54,518 nt of DNA from an uncultured Myxococcales bacterium (GTDB taxonomy: Bacteria > Myxococcota_A > UBA9042 > CAIXZC01): the NCBI GenBank assembly GCA_903895725.1, contig CAITUV010000069.1, positions 1 to 54,518 on the forward strand, in the 5' to 3' direction. The translations under genes and the position numbers were made by a program. Below are positions 54,300 to 54,518 of this stretch, in pieces. How positions within the stretch are numbered: the first letter of the stretch is position 1; every line of letters starts with the position of its first letter. The notes beneath the pieces were generated by a model. The model was not told where the DNA came from, did not search any database, and saw nothing but the letters and a program-made list of their open reading frames with translations.

Positions 54300-54518
54300 T
54301 TGGTAGCCCAGGGCGAGGAGGCCTTTGGGCCGACGCTGCCCTGGGACCAATGCGCCGGATGTGCCACGGGCGCCATGGCCGGATGTGCCACGGGCACCAT
54401 GGCCGGATGTGCCACGGGCGCCACGGCCGGATGTGCCACGGGCACCATGGCCGGATGTGCCACGGGCGCCACGGCCGGATGTGCCACGGGCACCATGGCC
54501 GGATGTGCCACGGGCGCC
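54300..54518 (+). CDS. Start of a protein made of Cys-containing octapeptide repeats (cut by right edge)
   Basis: A TTG at 54300 follows GGAGGGGG (54285-54292). The frame stays open for 73 codons to the edge. It starts MVAQGEEAFGPTLPWDQCAGC and then repeats AGCATGTM / AGCATGAT, so one Cys recurs every eight residues after an initial CxxC. No family is recognised. Other frames through this repeat are also open, including a minus-strand AHPAMVPV repeat, but that one would overlap the subtilase gene for over 100 bases and has no ribosome site. The downstream part is outside the window, so the call is tentative. Confidence 0.42.
   Translation, partial: MVAQGEEAFGPTLPWDQCAGCATGAMAGCATGTMAGCATGATAGCATGTMAGCATGATAGCATGTMAGCATGA
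54354..54518. repeat. 24-bp tandem repeat, about 6.9 copies to the right edge
   Basis: Units of GCCGGATGTGCCACGGGC plus six variable bases (GCCATG, ACCATG or GCCACG), alternating in a two-step pattern. The period is a multiple of three. The array continues beyond the window. Confidence 0.92.

Noticed and set aside
53831..54511. Minus-strand gene made of AHPAMVPV repeats
   Set aside because: It overlaps the subtilase coding start and its promoter, lacks a ribosome site, and the plus-strand frame with GGAGGGGG fits better.
54067..54518. CRISPR array
   Set aside because: Repeats are directly adjacent with no unique spacers, and no cas genes are present.

Overview
The window is GC-rich and carries about 37 protein genes on both strands. 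It has no rRNA, tRNA, insertion sequence, phage gene or CRISPR array that I can see. Many genes start with TTG or GTG behind a strong purine-rich ribosome binding site. There are many Cys-rich lipoproteins with acidic Asp/Val/Pro-rich linkers after the lipobox, MopE-type 'CNGxDDDCDG' motifs, a bactofilin, REC/GAF/HD-GYP and PilZ-like proteins, and a Cys-TM-Arg sorting tail. Together these point to a delta-proteobacterium of the Myxococcota/Bradymonadales kind. A full-length pyruvate:ferredoxin oxidoreductase next to a transhydrogenase suggests a facultative or anaerobic lifestyle. The taxonomic call is inference.

Layout. 1-1447: the tail of a repeat-rich, Arg-rich protein, then TatD nuclease. 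1448-5894: a small basic protein, a parallel beta-helix lipoprotein and a zinc-ribbon/HEAT/TPR protein. 5900-9883: pntA-pntB with a convergent 3-hydroxyacyl-CoA dehydrogenase. 10118-14417: a lipoprotein, then gcvT-gcvH-gcvPA; gcvPB does not follow. 14452-18569: a ClpA-like AAA+ protein whose second ATPase ring is degenerate, in an operon with a membrane-anchored protein, divergent from a PilZ-like protein; the two promoters share a -35 box and both transcripts look leaderless. 18621-18830: a promoter and a structured RNA resembling 6S RNA. 18949-23223: bactofilin, then an opposite-strand operon HD-GYP / ECF sigma / zinc anti-sigma with overlapping genes, and an outer-membrane barrel. 23399-28898: two large lipoproteins and a small transglutaminase-like protein. 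28908-31638: an RNA-binding YhbY protein and a response regulator/histidine kinase pair. 31917-35495: nifJ. 35734-39312: a giant Cys-repeat lipoprotein ending in an ALK-type glycine-rich domain. 39436-41829: fused RlmKL rRNA methyltransferase with a low-complexity linker. 41826-44042: a ferredoxin-nitroreductase fusion and a BNR-repeat lipoprotein. 44170-47625: molybdenum cofactor genes moeA-moaA-moaC-(MOSC::mog). 47633-53943: an amidase, a MopE-type lipoprotein and a secreted subtilase. 54067-54518: tandem repeats and the start of a gene made of Cys-containing octapeptide repeats.

Metabolically the window combines pyruvate oxidation to ferredoxin, NADPH balancing by proton-driven transhydrogenase, glycine cleavage and molybdopterin synthesis. 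Regulatory modules (c-di-GMP, ECF sigma, two-component, possible 6S RNA) and surface proteins are interleaved. The least ordinary parts are the ClpA pseudo-ATPase locus with its shared-promoter leaderless gene pair, the HD-GYP/sigma/anti-sigma operon, the repeat-derived linker in RlmKL, and the repeat proteins cut by both window edges.
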